Shown: one piece after another, positions 9,184 through 17,701 of the stretch | Layout: each line of letters begins with the position of its first letter | Numbering within the stretch: position 1 is the first letter of the stretch | Assembly (NCBI RefSeq): GCF_009856865.1 | Contig: NZ_WVUD01000004.1 | Location: 62,001-126,000 of the forward strand | Length of the DNA: 64,000 nucleotides | Source of the DNA: Solidesulfovibrio aerotolerans | GTDB lineage: Bacteria; Desulfobacterota; Desulfovibrionia; Desulfovibrionales; Desulfovibrionaceae | Direction of reading: 5' to 3' | Translations under genes and position numbers: made by a program | Notes under the pieces: generated by a model | Told to the model about the DNA's origin: nothing | Database searches by the model: none | What the model saw: the letters and a program-made list of their open reading frames with translations, nothing else

Positions 9184-10170
9184 ATGCCGGATATGCTTTC
9201 CATCATCATTCCACTGTACAATGAGCAGGACAACGTCGAGCCGCTCTATGCCAAGCTTGATGCCGTGCTGCGCGACATGGGCCATGTCTACGAGATCATT
9301 TGCATCAATGACGGTTCCAGCGACGACACCCGGGAGCGCATCGATGCTCTGGCCGAGCGCGACAAGCGGCTGCGCGTGGTCCATCTGCGCCGCAATTTCG
9401 GCCAGACTCCGGCCATGATGGCCGGCATCGACCTGGCCCGGGGCGATATTCTCATTCCCATGGACGGCGATCTGCAAAACGATCCGGCCGATATCCCCAA
9501 GCTGTTGGCCAAACTCGATGAAGGGTTTGATGTTGTCTCGGGCTGGCGCAAGGACCGCAAAGACAACCCCATAAAGCGCAATCTGCCCAGCCGCATGGCC
9601 AACCGTCTTATCTCGTTCATATCCGGGGTCCATCTGCACGACTACGGCTGTTCGCTCAAGGCCTACCGGCGCGATATCATAAAGGGTGTGAAGCTGTACG
9701 GCGAGATGCACCGGTTTATCCCCATCCATGCCGCCTGGCAGGGCGCGCGGGTCACGGAAGTGGGCGTTACCCACCATCCGCGCATCCACGGCGAATCCAA
9801 ATACGGCATGGAACGCACGATAAAGGTCATCCTCGACCTCATGACCGTCAAATTCCTCGACAAATATGCCTCCAAGCCCATGTATCTGTTCGGCGGCTTT
9901 GGTCTGGCCAGCCTTGCCGTGTCCGGGTTTTTTTTCCTGTTTATGCTCTATTGCAAATTTTTCCTGGATAAGAGCTTTATTGCAACGCCACTGCCACTGG
10001 GTGTGGTCATGTTCATGTTGATCGGCATTATGGCCATCTTCATGGGCCTTATCGCTGAAATTCTCATGCGCACCTACCACGAGTCCCAGGACAAGCCGAC
10101 CTACATTGTGGACTGTACCCGCAACTGCAAGGAAGAGGATCGGTCGTGTGCGGAATCTGCGGTTTCGTAG
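9184..10170 (+). CDS. GT2 polyprenyl-phosphate glycosyltransferase (DPM1/GtrB/ArnC-like)
   Basis: 328 residues. The GT2 domain starts at once (LSIIIPLYNEQDNVEPLY), with INDGSSDDT and the metal-binding MDGDLQNDP motif; two hydrophobic helices near residues 230-300 anchor it in the membrane. This is the DPM1/GtrB architecture, which moves a sugar from a nucleotide donor to undecaprenyl phosphate on the cytoplasmic face. The flipped product would feed a GT-C enzyme such as the upstream gene. Its end overlaps the next start by 25 bp. GGCGGGAG precedes the ATG. Confidence 0.87.
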   Translation: MPDMLSIIIPLYNEQDNVEPLYAKLDAVLRDMGHVYEIICINDGSSDDTRERIDALAERDKRLRVVHLRRNFGQTPAMMAGIDLARGDILIPMDGDLQNDPADIPKLLAKLDEGFDVVSGWRKDRKDNPIKRNLPSRMANRLISFISGVHLHDYGCSLKAYRRDIIKGVKLYGEMHRFIPIHAAWQGARVTEVGVTHHPRIHGESKYGMERTIKVILDLMTVKFLDKYASKPMYLFGGFGLASLAVSGFFFLFMLYCKFFLDKSFIATPLPLGVVMFMLIGIMAIFMGLIAEILMRTYHESQDKPTYIVDCTRNCKEEDRSCAESAVS

Positions 10171-12020
10171 GCACCGGCGGACCAGAAGCCCTTGCCGCCA
10201 TGAACGCCTCCCTGGCCCGACGCGGCCCGGACGGCGAAGGGTTTTTCCATGACGCCCCGGCCGGGGTGCATCTGGCCCACCGTCGGTTGGCGATTATCGA
10301 CCTTGCAGGCGGAGCCCAGCCCATGGCCACGGTCGATGGGCAACTCGTGGTCACCTACAACGGCGAGATTTATAACCACGGGCAACTGCGCCAGGAACTG
10401 ACGGCGCGCGGCCATCGGTTCGTTTCCGATCACAGCGATACGGAAATCCTGCTCCACGGCTGGCGGGAGTGGGGGCCGGAGCTGCCCGCCCGCTTAAACG
10501 GCATGTGGGCCTTTGCCCTCTACGACAAGGCGCGGGGCGAGCTGTTCTGTTCCCGGGACCGCTTTGGCAAAAAGCCCTTTTTCTATGCGGCCCGGCCGGG
10601 TTTTTTTGCCTTTGCCTCGGAGCTTTCCAGCCTCGTGGCCCATCCGTTGCTGGTGGCGCGCACCATTTCCCGAACCAGCCTGCGCAAATATTTCGCCTAC
10701 GGCTTTATCCCCGGCCCAAATGCCCTGTATGCCGGCACGCACAAGCTTGAGGGTGGTGCGAATCTGCTCCTGGACGTCCGCGATCCGGTCCCGCGTCTGC
10801 GCCGCTGGTGGACGTTTCGTCTGGAGCCGGACCACGCCCTGGCCTCGGCCCCGCCGGCGGGGGTGGCCGAGCGCGTCCTCACACTCCTGGATGCAGCCGT
10901 GGCCCGCCGGCTCATGGCCGATGTGCCACTCGGCATCTTTCTCTCCGGCGGTGTGGATTCCTCGGCCGTAACCGCCCTGGCCGCCCGACATGCTCCGGAC
11001 ATCCGGGCCTTTTCCATCGGTTTTGACGACCCGGCCTTTGATGAATCGGCCAAGAGCCGTCTGGCCGCCAAAGCTTTGGGTGTCGCCCGCCACGAAGCCC
11101 GGCTCTCCCTGCAGGCTGCCCTGGCCCTTATGCCCGAGATCGTCGGCCGGTTGGACGAACCCATGGGCGACGTGTCGCTCATTCCCACAGCACTTTTGTG
11201 TCGCGAAACCCGCCGCCACGTCACCGTGGCCCTTGGCGGCGACGGCGCGGACGAGCTTTTCGCCGGCTACGACCCCTTTAAGGCCGTGCGGGCCGCCGAG
11301 TGGTACAGCCGACTCATGCCCAAACCCCTGCACCGCGCCCTGGCTTTACTCGCAGCCCGGTTGCCGGTGGGGCATGGCTACATGGCCGCCAGCTTTAAAC
11401 TGAATCGCTTCCTGCGCGGCCTGTCCCAACCGCCAAAGCTCTGGAATCCGGTCTGGCTCGGCCCCCTGGCCCCGGGGGAGGTGGCTGATCTTTTTGCCGA
11501 GCCCATCGATCCTGAGGACCTCTACAGCGAGGCCATCGCCATTTTTGAGTCCGGCGAATCCCGGGACATGGTGGATCGCACCATGGAATTTTACACCCGG
11601 CTCTATCTGCAAGACGACATCCTGGTCAAAACCGACCGGGCCGGCATGATGCATTCCCTGGAAGTGCGCGCCCCGTTTTTGGATATCGAACTGGTCGATT
11701 ACGTGCGCACCATCCCGGCCGGGCTTAAATTCCACCGGGGAACGACCAAATATATTCTTAAAAAGGCCCTGGAGGCGGTCCTGCCGCACCAGATCATCTA
11801 TCAGAAAAAGCAGGGTTTCGGCGTGCCGGTCGGGCGCTGGCTGGCCGAAGGCATGCTGCCCATGGGCGCGCCTTCGCCGGTTGAGGCCGGGCTTGACGCC
11901 GCCGCCATCACGGCCAAAATCACCGGACACCGGGCCGGCCGGGCCGATCATCGCCTGTTTCTGTGGAACCTTTGGGTGCTGCGCCATATGGACCTGGGTG
12001 GAGGCCGTCTTGCCGTTTGA
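10146..12020 (+). CDS. asnB: Asparagine synthase-type glutamine amidotransferase (first of three)
   Basis: 624 residues. The start is GTG 10146, fixed because processing must expose Cys2 (CGICGF) as the glutaminase nucleophile. An N-terminal class II glutamine amidotransferase domain (about 2-215) is joined to an ATP-dependent synthetase domain with the PP-loop FLSGGVDSSAV. Such enzymes make asparagine or, in polysaccharide loci, amidate carboxylated sugars. Location among glycosyltransferases favours the second role, but the substrate cannot be read from sequence. Confidence 0.88.
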   Translation: MCGICGFVGTGGPEALAAMNASLARRGPDGEGFFHDAPAGVHLAHRRLAIIDLAGGAQPMATVDGQLVVTYNGEIYNHGQLRQELTARGHRFVSDHSDTEILLHGWREWGPELPARLNGMWAFALYDKARGELFCSRDRFGKKPFFYAARPGFFAFASELSSLVAHPLLVARTISRTSLRKYFAYGFIPGPNALYAGTHKLEGGANLLLDVRDPVPRLRRWWTFRLEPDHALASAPPAGVAERVLTLLDAAVARRLMADVPLGIFLSGGVDSSAVTALAARHAPDIRAFSIGFDDPAFDESAKSRLAAKALGVARHEARLSLQAALALMPEIVGRLDEPMGDVSLIPTALLCRETRRHVTVALGGDGADELFAGYDPFKAVRAAEWYSRLMPKPLHRALALLAARLPVGHGYMAASFKLNRFLRGLSQPPKLWNPVWLGPLAPGEVADLFAEPIDPEDLYSEAIAIFESGESRDMVDRTMEFYTRLYLQDDILVKTDRAGMMHSLEVRAPFLDIELVDYVRTIPAGLKFHRGTTKYILKKALEAVLPHQIIYQKKQGFGVPVGRWLAEGMLPMGAPSPVEAGLDAAAITAKITGHRAGRADHRLFLWNLWVLRHMDLGGGRLAV

Positions 12021-12945
12021 TTCCCTGGAATACACGACCCTTCGGGTGTTGCGCCGGTTCTTTTTTACCGAAAAGCGGCTGGCTGCCTGGGGCAGCCGGC
12101 TGCCGTACTACCGCGTCAACCAGGGGGTGGTCGATCCTGTGGCCATTGCCGACGCCTACGCCGCTGATCTCGGCCGCGCGGGTGTGGCAATCCCGGGCAA
12201 GCGCATCATCGAAATCGGCTGCGGGTCGGCCAACGGCGCGGGCTATGCTCTCATGGCCCGGGGGGCGGCCTCGGTTATTTGCCACGAACCCTACGCTCGC
12301 CACGACGTGGGCCTGGACGCCAAACATCTGGAAGCCATGGTCCTGGCCCATCCGGGCGTTCCATTTTCCAAGGTGCGCCGGGTGGCCACCCTGGCCGAAC
12401 TGCCCGACGCCGCAGCAGATATCATCGTGTCCAATTCCGTGCTGGAACACGTGGCCGACACCCGGGCGCTTTTTGCCGAGCTGGCCCGCCTGCTCGTCCC
12501 GGGCGGCGTCATGCTCCATCGGGTCGATTACCGCGACCATTTTTTCAAATATCCCTTCCATTTCCTGCTCTATCCTCGGTGGGTCTGGAACTGGTTTTTA
12601 AATCCCGGCGATCTGCCCCGCTGGCGCTACGACGACCATGCCGGCGGTCTGGCCCTGGCCGGCTTTGACGTGTCGGCGCTTTCCTTTGAGCGTGACGCGC
12701 AGGCCTTTGCCGCCGTGGCCGACCGGCTCCACGCCGATTTCAAGCACCGCGACCCTGATATTATGAATATTACCAAAGCGACGTTATTTTGCCTGCGGCG
12801 GCCGGGAGGGGCTTTGCCCCTCCTGGACCTCCCCACCGGGGGGCCGCAGGCCCCCCGGACCCCCCCGGCGGGGGGAGCCATTTGCGCTGCGCCTGATGCG
12901 GACACCGGGAAACAGACTCCTCCGACTGGTAGAGGCAACTCGTGA
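12010..12945 (+). CDS. SAM-dependent methyltransferase (class I) with repeat-encoded C-terminal tail
   Basis: 311 residues. TTG 12010 is preferred because GGAGG lies 5 bp upstream; GTG 11998 is an alternative. Motif I is IIEIGCGSANG, and the class I fold continues to SNSVLEHVADT and the post-motif helices. The core ends around residue 263. The remaining 48 residues (Pro/Gly-rich) are encoded by a GC-rich palindromic repeat and are unlikely to belong to the ancestral enzyme. The stop overlaps the next gene by 4 bp. Probably methylates a sugar or lipid-linked intermediate of the locus. Confidence 0.75.
   Translation: MPFDSLEYTTLRVLRRFFFTEKRLAAWGSRLPYYRVNQGVVDPVAIADAYAADLGRAGVAIPGKRIIEIGCGSANGAGYALMARGAASVICHEPYARHDVGLDAKHLEAMVLAHPGVPFSKVRRVATLAELPDAAADIIVSNSVLEHVADTRALFAELARLLVPGGVMLHRVDYRDHFFKYPFHFLLYPRWVWNWFLNPGDLPRWRYDDHAGGLALAGFDVSALSFERDAQAFAAVADRLHADFKHRDPDIMNITKATLFCLRRPGGALPLLDLPTGGPQAPRTPPAGGAICAAPDADTGKQTPPTGRGNS
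12805..12858. repeat. GC-rich palindromic repeat (two stacked hairpins)
   Basis: Two perfect inverted repeats in tandem: GGAGGGGC/GCCCCTCC (12805-12812, 12816-12823, loop TTT) and CCGGGGGGCC/GGCCCCCCGG (12836-12845, 12849-12858, loop GCA); a third C7/G7 pairing follows to about 12876. It lies inside the 3' coding end of the methyltransferase. The design resembles dispersed palindromes I associate with Desulfovibrio genomes (recollection, not searched). Confidence 0.8.
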
Positions 12946-14219
12946 GCGCTGCCGCCACCAACAACACCCCGGTAAAAAGTTTTGGGGAAGGGAGAGCGCG
13001 AGAGGAAAACCCTTTTTCCCAAAAAGGGTTTCCCTCTCGCAGTCTTCGCCCTCGCAACCTTCTCCTGCTCAATTACGAATATCCGCCCCTCGGCGGCGGG
13101 GCGGGCAATGCCACGGCCAATATGGCCCGGGAGTTGGCCCTGTTGGGCCATCGGGTGCGGGTGGTGACGGCGGCCTTTGCCGGGCAGCCCAGGCGGGACG
13201 TGGTGGATGGGTACGAGTTGTGGCGTATCCCGGCCGTGCGCCGTCAGGCCGATCACTGCTCACCCCTGGAAATGCTGACCTTTTTAGCCAGTGCGCTGGT
13301 TGCCTTGCCCTTTATGCAGGGCCGGTTTCGGGCCGACGCCTGCATCTGCTTTTTCGGCATCCCGTGCGGGCCGGCGGCCTGGCTGCTTAAGGTGCTCTGC
13401 GGCGTGCCCTATATCGTCTCCCTTCGCGGCGGCGATGTGCCGGGCTTTCAGCCCTACGATCTGGCCGGTTACCATCGGGCCACCGGGCCGCTGATCCGCT
13501 TTTTGTGGCGGGGGGCGGCCCATGTCGTGGCCAACAGCCAGGGGCTGGCCGCCCTGGCCCGCACCAGCGCCGGGGCGACACCCATCGCGATGATTCCCAA
13601 CGGCGTGGACACGGCGCGGTTTGCGCCTGCCCCTGGGCCGGTTGGCGCGCCACAGGACGGGCCGGCGGCGGGGTCCGGTCCGATGCAGTTGCTGTTCGTC
13701 GGGCGGGTGGTGCAGCAAAAAGGCCTGGATGTGCTCCTGAACGCCCTGGCCCTGCTGCCGCCCGGACTGGACTACCGCCTGACTCTCGTTGGCGACGGGC
13801 CGTTGCGTCCGGCCCTGGTCGAGCAGGCCGCCCGGCTGGGGCTGGCCGGACGGGTGCGCTTTGCCGGCTGGGCTTCGCGAGAGGACATGCCGGCTGTATT
13901 GCGCGCGGCCGACGTGTTTGTTTTCCCGTCCCGGGACGAGGGCATGCCCAATGCCGTGCTCGAAGCCATGGCCTCGGGACTGCCGGTGGCGGCCACGCGC
14001 ATTTCCGGCAACGAGGAACTGGTGCTTGACGGCCAGACCGGGTTTCTCGTGCCGCCAAACGACGCGAACGCCTTGGCCGTGGTCCTTGCCCGGTTGCTTG
14101 GCGACCGGGCGCTTGGCCGGCGTCTGGGCGCTGCCGGGCGGGAACGGGTGGTGGGGGAGTATTCCTGGCACAGCGTGGCGCAGCGGTATGCCGCACTGTG
14201 CGGCGGGGAAGGGGTCTAG
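12942..14219 (+). CDS. Glycosyltransferase family 4 with repeat-encoded N-terminal extension
   Basis: 425 residues, GTG start in a 4-bp GTGA overlap with the methyltransferase and TAGAGG upstream. The GT4 fold begins only at residue about 40 (RNLLLLNYEYPPLGGGAGNAT); residues before this come from the palindromic repeat at 12998-13040. The nucleotide-sugar half carries VGRVVQQKGLDVLLNAL and the family motif FPSRDEGMPNAVLEAMASG with EX7E spacing. Predicted cytoplasmic retaining transferase of the exopolysaccharide pathway; donor and acceptor unknown. An internal start near residue 36 (no good ribosome site) is less likely. Confidence 0.85.
   Translation: MSAAATNNTPVKSFGEGRAREENPFSQKGFPSRSLRPRNLLLLNYEYPPLGGGAGNATANMARELALLGHRVRVVTAAFAGQPRRDVVDGYELWRIPAVRRQADHCSPLEMLTFLASALVALPFMQGRFRADACICFFGIPCGPAAWLLKVLCGVPYIVSLRGGDVPGFQPYDLAGYHRATGPLIRFLWRGAAHVVANSQGLAALARTSAGATPIAMIPNGVDTARFAPAPGPVGAPQDGPAAGSGPMQLLFVGRVVQQKGLDVLLNALALLPPGLDYRLTLVGDGPLRPALVEQAARLGLAGRVRFAGWASREDMPAVLRAADVFVFPSRDEGMPNAVLEAMASGLPVAATRISGNEELVLDGQTGFLVPPNDANALAVVLARLLGDRALGRRLGAAGRERVVGEYSWHSVAQRYAALCGGEGV
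12998..13040. repeat. 20-bp inverted repeat (large hairpin) inside a gene start
   Basis: Arms 12998-13017 and 13021-13040 pair over 20 bp with one mismatch and a 3-base CCC loop; the core is CCCTTTTT/AAAAAGGG. It follows GGTAAAAAGTTTTGGGGAAGGG, a typical leader of such palindromes in my memory of Desulfovibrio sequences. It is translated as residues of the glycosyltransferase N-terminus. Confidence 0.82.
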
Positions 14220-14222
14220 AGC

Positions 14223-16127
14223 ATGTGCGGCATCTGCGGCTTTGTCACCGATCAGGGCAATCCCGAAACCATGGGCAACATTCTGGCTGCCATGAACGGG
14301 AGCCTGGCCCATCGCGGCCCGGACGGCGAGGGGGTCTACCTTGACTGCTTTGCCCAGGGCGGCGGCGTGGCCCTGGCCCATCGCCGGCTGGCCATTATCG
14401 ATCTGGTCACCGGCGATCAGCCGCTTTTTAATGAAACAGGCCGTCTCGTCATTGTTTTTAACGGCGAAATTTATAATTTCCAGGCGCTTCGCCAGGAGCT
14501 TGTGGCCAAGGGCCACGTCTTTGCCAGCCGCAGCGACACCGAGGTCATCGTTCACCTTTACGAGGAGCTGGGGCCGGCCTGTGTGACGCGCCTGCGCGGC
14601 ATGTTTGCCCTGGCCATCTGGGACAAGGAGCGCCGCGAACTGTTTCTGGCCCGCGATCCCTTTGGCAAAAAACCGCTGTTTTATGCCGCCATCCCGGGCG
14701 GGTTGGTCTTTGGTTCGGAAATAAAGGCCGTGCTGGCCCATCCGGCAGTCACGCCGCGACTCGATGCCGAGGCCGTGGCCCACTATCTGACCTTGCAGCA
14801 CGTGCCCGAACCGTCCACGGGCTTTCTCGGCATAGCCAGCCTGCCGGCCGGGCATACGCTGCTGCGCCGGGATGGCAGGACCCATATCGAGCGGTATTGG
14901 CAAATGGCCTACCAGCCCAAGCTGACCGGCTCGGTGGCGTCCTTGGCCAAGCAACTGCGGGAGCGCGTCACCGAGGCGGTGCGGCTGCGGCTGGTGGCCG
15001 ATGTGCCGCTGGGGGCGCATCTGTCGGGCGGGGTGGATTCGGCCATCGTCACGGCGGTCATGGCCGGACTGACGGATCAACCCGTGCGCACCTTTTCCAT
15101 TGGTTTTGCCGAGGAGGCCTTTAGCGAAACACCCAAGGCCCGGGCCGTGGCCGAGCGATTCGGCACGCGCCATACCGAATTCACCGTGGGGTTTGCCGAG
15201 GCGCGAAGCGTTATGGAAGCGGTGGTCGCGGCCACGGACATGCCCTTTGCCGATCCCTCGGCCCTGGCGGCCTGGCATCTGTGCCGACTGACACGCGAGC
15301 ACGTCACCGTGGCCTTAAACGGCGACGGCGGCGATGAAATGTTTGCCGGCTACCAGCGCTACTGGCTCGATCCCCTGGCCGACCTGTACGCCCGCCTGCC
15401 AAACGCCCTCACCCGCCGGCTGGTCCCCTGGCTGGCTGCCCGGATTCCCGCCCGGGGCGACGTGCCGGTGGAAGCCGACTGGCGGGCGGGCCTTAAGCGT
15501 CTGGCCCAGGCGGTCAGCCTGCCCCGGGCCGCCAGTCTGGTGCGCTGGGGCTCGTATTTCTCGCCCACCGACCGTCTGGCGCTGTTGCGCCCGGAATTTT
15601 TAAAGGCCGCCGGCCCGGCCGATTCCGTGGCCCTGTACGAATATACCGCTGCCGCCGCCAAGGCCGAAAGCCCCTTGGATGCGTCGCTTTTCGCCGACGC
15701 CGCCATTTATTTGCCCGGGGATCTGCTGGTCAAGGCCGACCGCATGGCCATGGCCCATGGCTTGGAAGGGCGCTCGCCGCTGCTCGATACCGAGCTGGCC
15801 CTTTTTGCCGCCCGGTTGCCCACGCGCCTCAAACTTCGGGGCCTTACCGGCAAATATCTGCTGCGCCGGGCCTTTGCCAATCTCCTGCCGCCGGGTATCG
15901 CCTGGCAGTCCAAACGCGGCTTCGGGCTGCCGGTCGCGGGTTGGTTTCGCGGCCCCTTGCGCGATTTTGCTTCCGATCTGCTGCTTGGCGGGCGCGTGGC
16001 CCGCGAGGTTGCCCGGCCCGAGGCCGTGGCCGCTCTGCTGGCCGCCCATGTCGCCGGCCGGGCCGACCACGGCAAGCGCATCTTTGCCCTGGTCATGCTG
16101 GAACTCTGGCTGCGCCGCTATTTCTAG
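14223..16127 (+). CDS. asnB: Asparagine synthase-type glutamine amidotransferase (second of three)
   Basis: 634 residues, starting 3 bp after the GT4 stop. Cys2 is present (CGICGF), the glutaminase domain spans about 2-215 and the synthetase PP-loop is HLSGGVDSAIV. The end (GKRIFALVMLELWLRRYF) is duplicated 5.6 kb downstream, after the ABC cassette. It shows a common layout with the first copy but is clearly diverged, so this is not a recent tandem duplication. Likely transfers amide nitrogen to a carboxylated sugar or linked amino acid in the polysaccharide. Confidence 0.88.
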   Translation: MCGICGFVTDQGNPETMGNILAAMNGSLAHRGPDGEGVYLDCFAQGGGVALAHRRLAIIDLVTGDQPLFNETGRLVIVFNGEIYNFQALRQELVAKGHVFASRSDTEVIVHLYEELGPACVTRLRGMFALAIWDKERRELFLARDPFGKKPLFYAAIPGGLVFGSEIKAVLAHPAVTPRLDAEAVAHYLTLQHVPEPSTGFLGIASLPAGHTLLRRDGRTHIERYWQMAYQPKLTGSVASLAKQLRERVTEAVRLRLVADVPLGAHLSGGVDSAIVTAVMAGLTDQPVRTFSIGFAEEAFSETPKARAVAERFGTRHTEFTVGFAEARSVMEAVVAATDMPFADPSALAAWHLCRLTREHVTVALNGDGGDEMFAGYQRYWLDPLADLYARLPNALTRRLVPWLAARIPARGDVPVEADWRAGLKRLAQAVSLPRAASLVRWGSYFSPTDRLALLRPEFLKAAGPADSVALYEYTAAAAKAESPLDASLFADAAIYLPGDLLVKADRMAMAHGLEGRSPLLDTELALFAARLPTRLKLRGLTGKYLLRRAFANLLPPGIAWQSKRGFGLPVAGWFRGPLRDFASDLLLGGRVAREVARPEAVAALLAAHVAGRADHGKRIFALVMLELWLRRYF

Positions 16128-16130
16128 CCT
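16053..16130 (+). repeat. 78-bp direct repeat, copy A (3' end of asnB-type gene)
   Basis: This segment matches 21666-21743 at 74 of 78 positions, including 37 identical bases from 16081. Copy A is the functional 3' end with TAG stop. The two copies flank the three-gene ABC cassette. Confidence 0.9.
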
Positions 16131-16612
16131 TCTGATGGAGTAGGGTAACTGACTGTTTTTGCAGACTGACAGCATCTCGTAGGGTGCTGCGTAGCGTTTC
16201 GACATCCAAGAGCACACAGGGCGGCTGCTCCTCGTGCTGTTTTCGACCAGGCCTCCCCTGGCCAGGCCAGACTTGGTCGCCCCCCTGGCCTGGGCCGTGC
16301 CGTTCGGCAAAATCCCGGGCCGGGTCTCCCTCGCCCCACAAAAGCATCGCACAGCGAATGTAATGCCCTCAAATAAGGATAGTGCTATCCGTGCCCTTTT
16401 TAATGGGGTATAGAAAGCGCGCCGTCTTTATACAGAAATGCCAGAATCATCAGACGCGCATTGCGCGCAACAAACGCCTGGGCAGGCCCGGCGGCGGCCT
16501 GTGGGAGCGCGCGCACGAGCCCGGTTTGGGGACAGTGTGTTCCCGTGAGGTGGTGTGGCAGTCTGTTGCGGGCATCAGGGCATTGCTCAAGGTTTTTGCA
16601 GGGGTGAAGGTC
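16128..16612 (+). other. Non-coding leader upstream of the ABC cassette
   Basis: No convincing gene. It holds a palindromic CCTGGCCAGG stretch near 16257-16266 and an AT-richer part (16365-16440) that could contain a promoter, though no well-spaced -35/-10 pair is clear. An in-frame extension of the adaptor gene back to 16382 would add unrelated residues and is not accepted. Confidence 0.5.
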
Positions 16613-17701
16613 ATGGCGTCCACATCGTTTACGCGTTGGGTGGTTGGTACGGGAATTCTGGTTTGCCTTGGTGGCGCGGCCCTGGCTTGGTATTATTATG
16701 CCAAACCACCGGCAACCGTTGACTTTGCCTCAGGAAACGGACGCATCGAGGCCACGGAGGTGCTCATCTCCACCAAACTGGCCGGGCGTTTGGACACGGT
16801 CTTGGCCAAGGAAGGGGACGACGTCTCCCTGGGACAGGTGTTGGCCCAAATGGACGTCACGGTCTTAAAGGCCAATCTGCGCGAGGCCCAGGCCGCCATC
16901 GGGCAGGCGACGTCCCGCAAAGCCGTGGCCCTGGCCGCCGTCGATCAGCGGCAAAGCGAAATCACAGCAGCTCAAGCTCTGGTGGCCCAGCGCATAAGCC
17001 AGTTGGAGCTTTCCGCCAAAGAGGAAAAACGCACCCGGCAACTCTACAAGGGCGATTTCATCACCGGCGAAAAAATGGATGTGGACCGAACCACCACGGC
17101 AACCAACAATGCCCAGGTGCTGGCGGCCAAAGCCCAGCTTGAGGGCACCCAGGCCGCCCTGGAGGCGGCCAAGGCCGGGGTGCTCGAAGCCCAGGCGGCC
17201 ATCGAGGCGGCCATGGCCCAGGCCGCGCGATACGAGGCGGACATTGAGGACTCCACCCTGACCGCGCCCATAAGTGGCCGCGTGCTCTATCGGCTGGCCG
17301 AGCCGGGCGAGGTGCTGGGCGTTGGCGGCCATGTGCTGACCCTGCTCGATTTAAGCGACGTTTACCTGACGCTTTTTTTGCCCACGTCCCAGGCCGGCCG
17401 GATCGCCCTTGGAGCCCAGGCGCGTATCGTTTTAGACGTTCGCCCGGATGTTTCCATTCCGGCCCAGGTCACCTTTGTCTCGCCCCAGGCCCAGTTTACG
17501 CCCAAGGCCGTGGAGACGCACTCCGAACGCGAGAAGCTCATGTTTCGGATCAAGGTCACGATCCCGCCGGACCTCCTGCTGGCCTATGCCAAGCAGGTGA
17601 AAACCGGCCTGCCCGGCGTGGCCACCGTGCGCCTTGCCCCTGAGGCACCCTGGCCGGCGGATATGCCGCCGCTGGTTGGCGAGAAGAAGAAGGGCCAATG
17701 A
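16613..17701 (+). CDS. HlyD-type membrane-fusion protein (YhiI-like)
   Basis: 362 residues, ATG 16613 preceded by GGGTGAAGG. A single N-terminal helix ([21 protein letters not shown]) anchors it to the inner membrane. A split biotinyl-lipoyl domain (residues about 45-85 and 215-250) encloses an Ala/Gln-rich coiled-coil hairpin (about 85-205); a beta-barrel follows. The stop overlaps the ATPase gene by 4 bp (ATGA). The order adaptor, double ATPase-permease, permease is that of E. coli yhiI-rbbA-yhhJ. No TolC gene is in this cassette, so it may share the one at 3.7 kb or use another. Confidence 0.87.
   Translation: MASTSFTRWVVGTGILVCLGGAALAWYYYAKPPATVDFASGNGRIEATEVLISTKLAGRLDTVLAKEGDDVSLGQVLAQMDVTVLKANLREAQAAIGQATSRKAVALAAVDQRQSEITAAQALVAQRISQLELSAKEEKRTRQLYKGDFITGEKMDVDRTTTATNNAQVLAAKAQLEGTQAALEAAKAGVLEAQAAIEAAMAQAARYEADIEDSTLTAPISGRVLYRLAEPGEVLGVGGHVLTLLDLSDVYLTLFLPTSQAGRIALGAQARIVLDVRPDVSIPAQVTFVSPQAQFTPKAVETHSEREKLMFRIKVTIPPDLLLAYAKQVKTGLPGVATVRLAPEAPWPADMPPLVGEKKKGQ

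Noticed and set aside
12291-12561. Possible second gene on the minus strand within the methyltransferase
   Set aside because: No ribosome site or family likeness; explained by the overlapping real gene.
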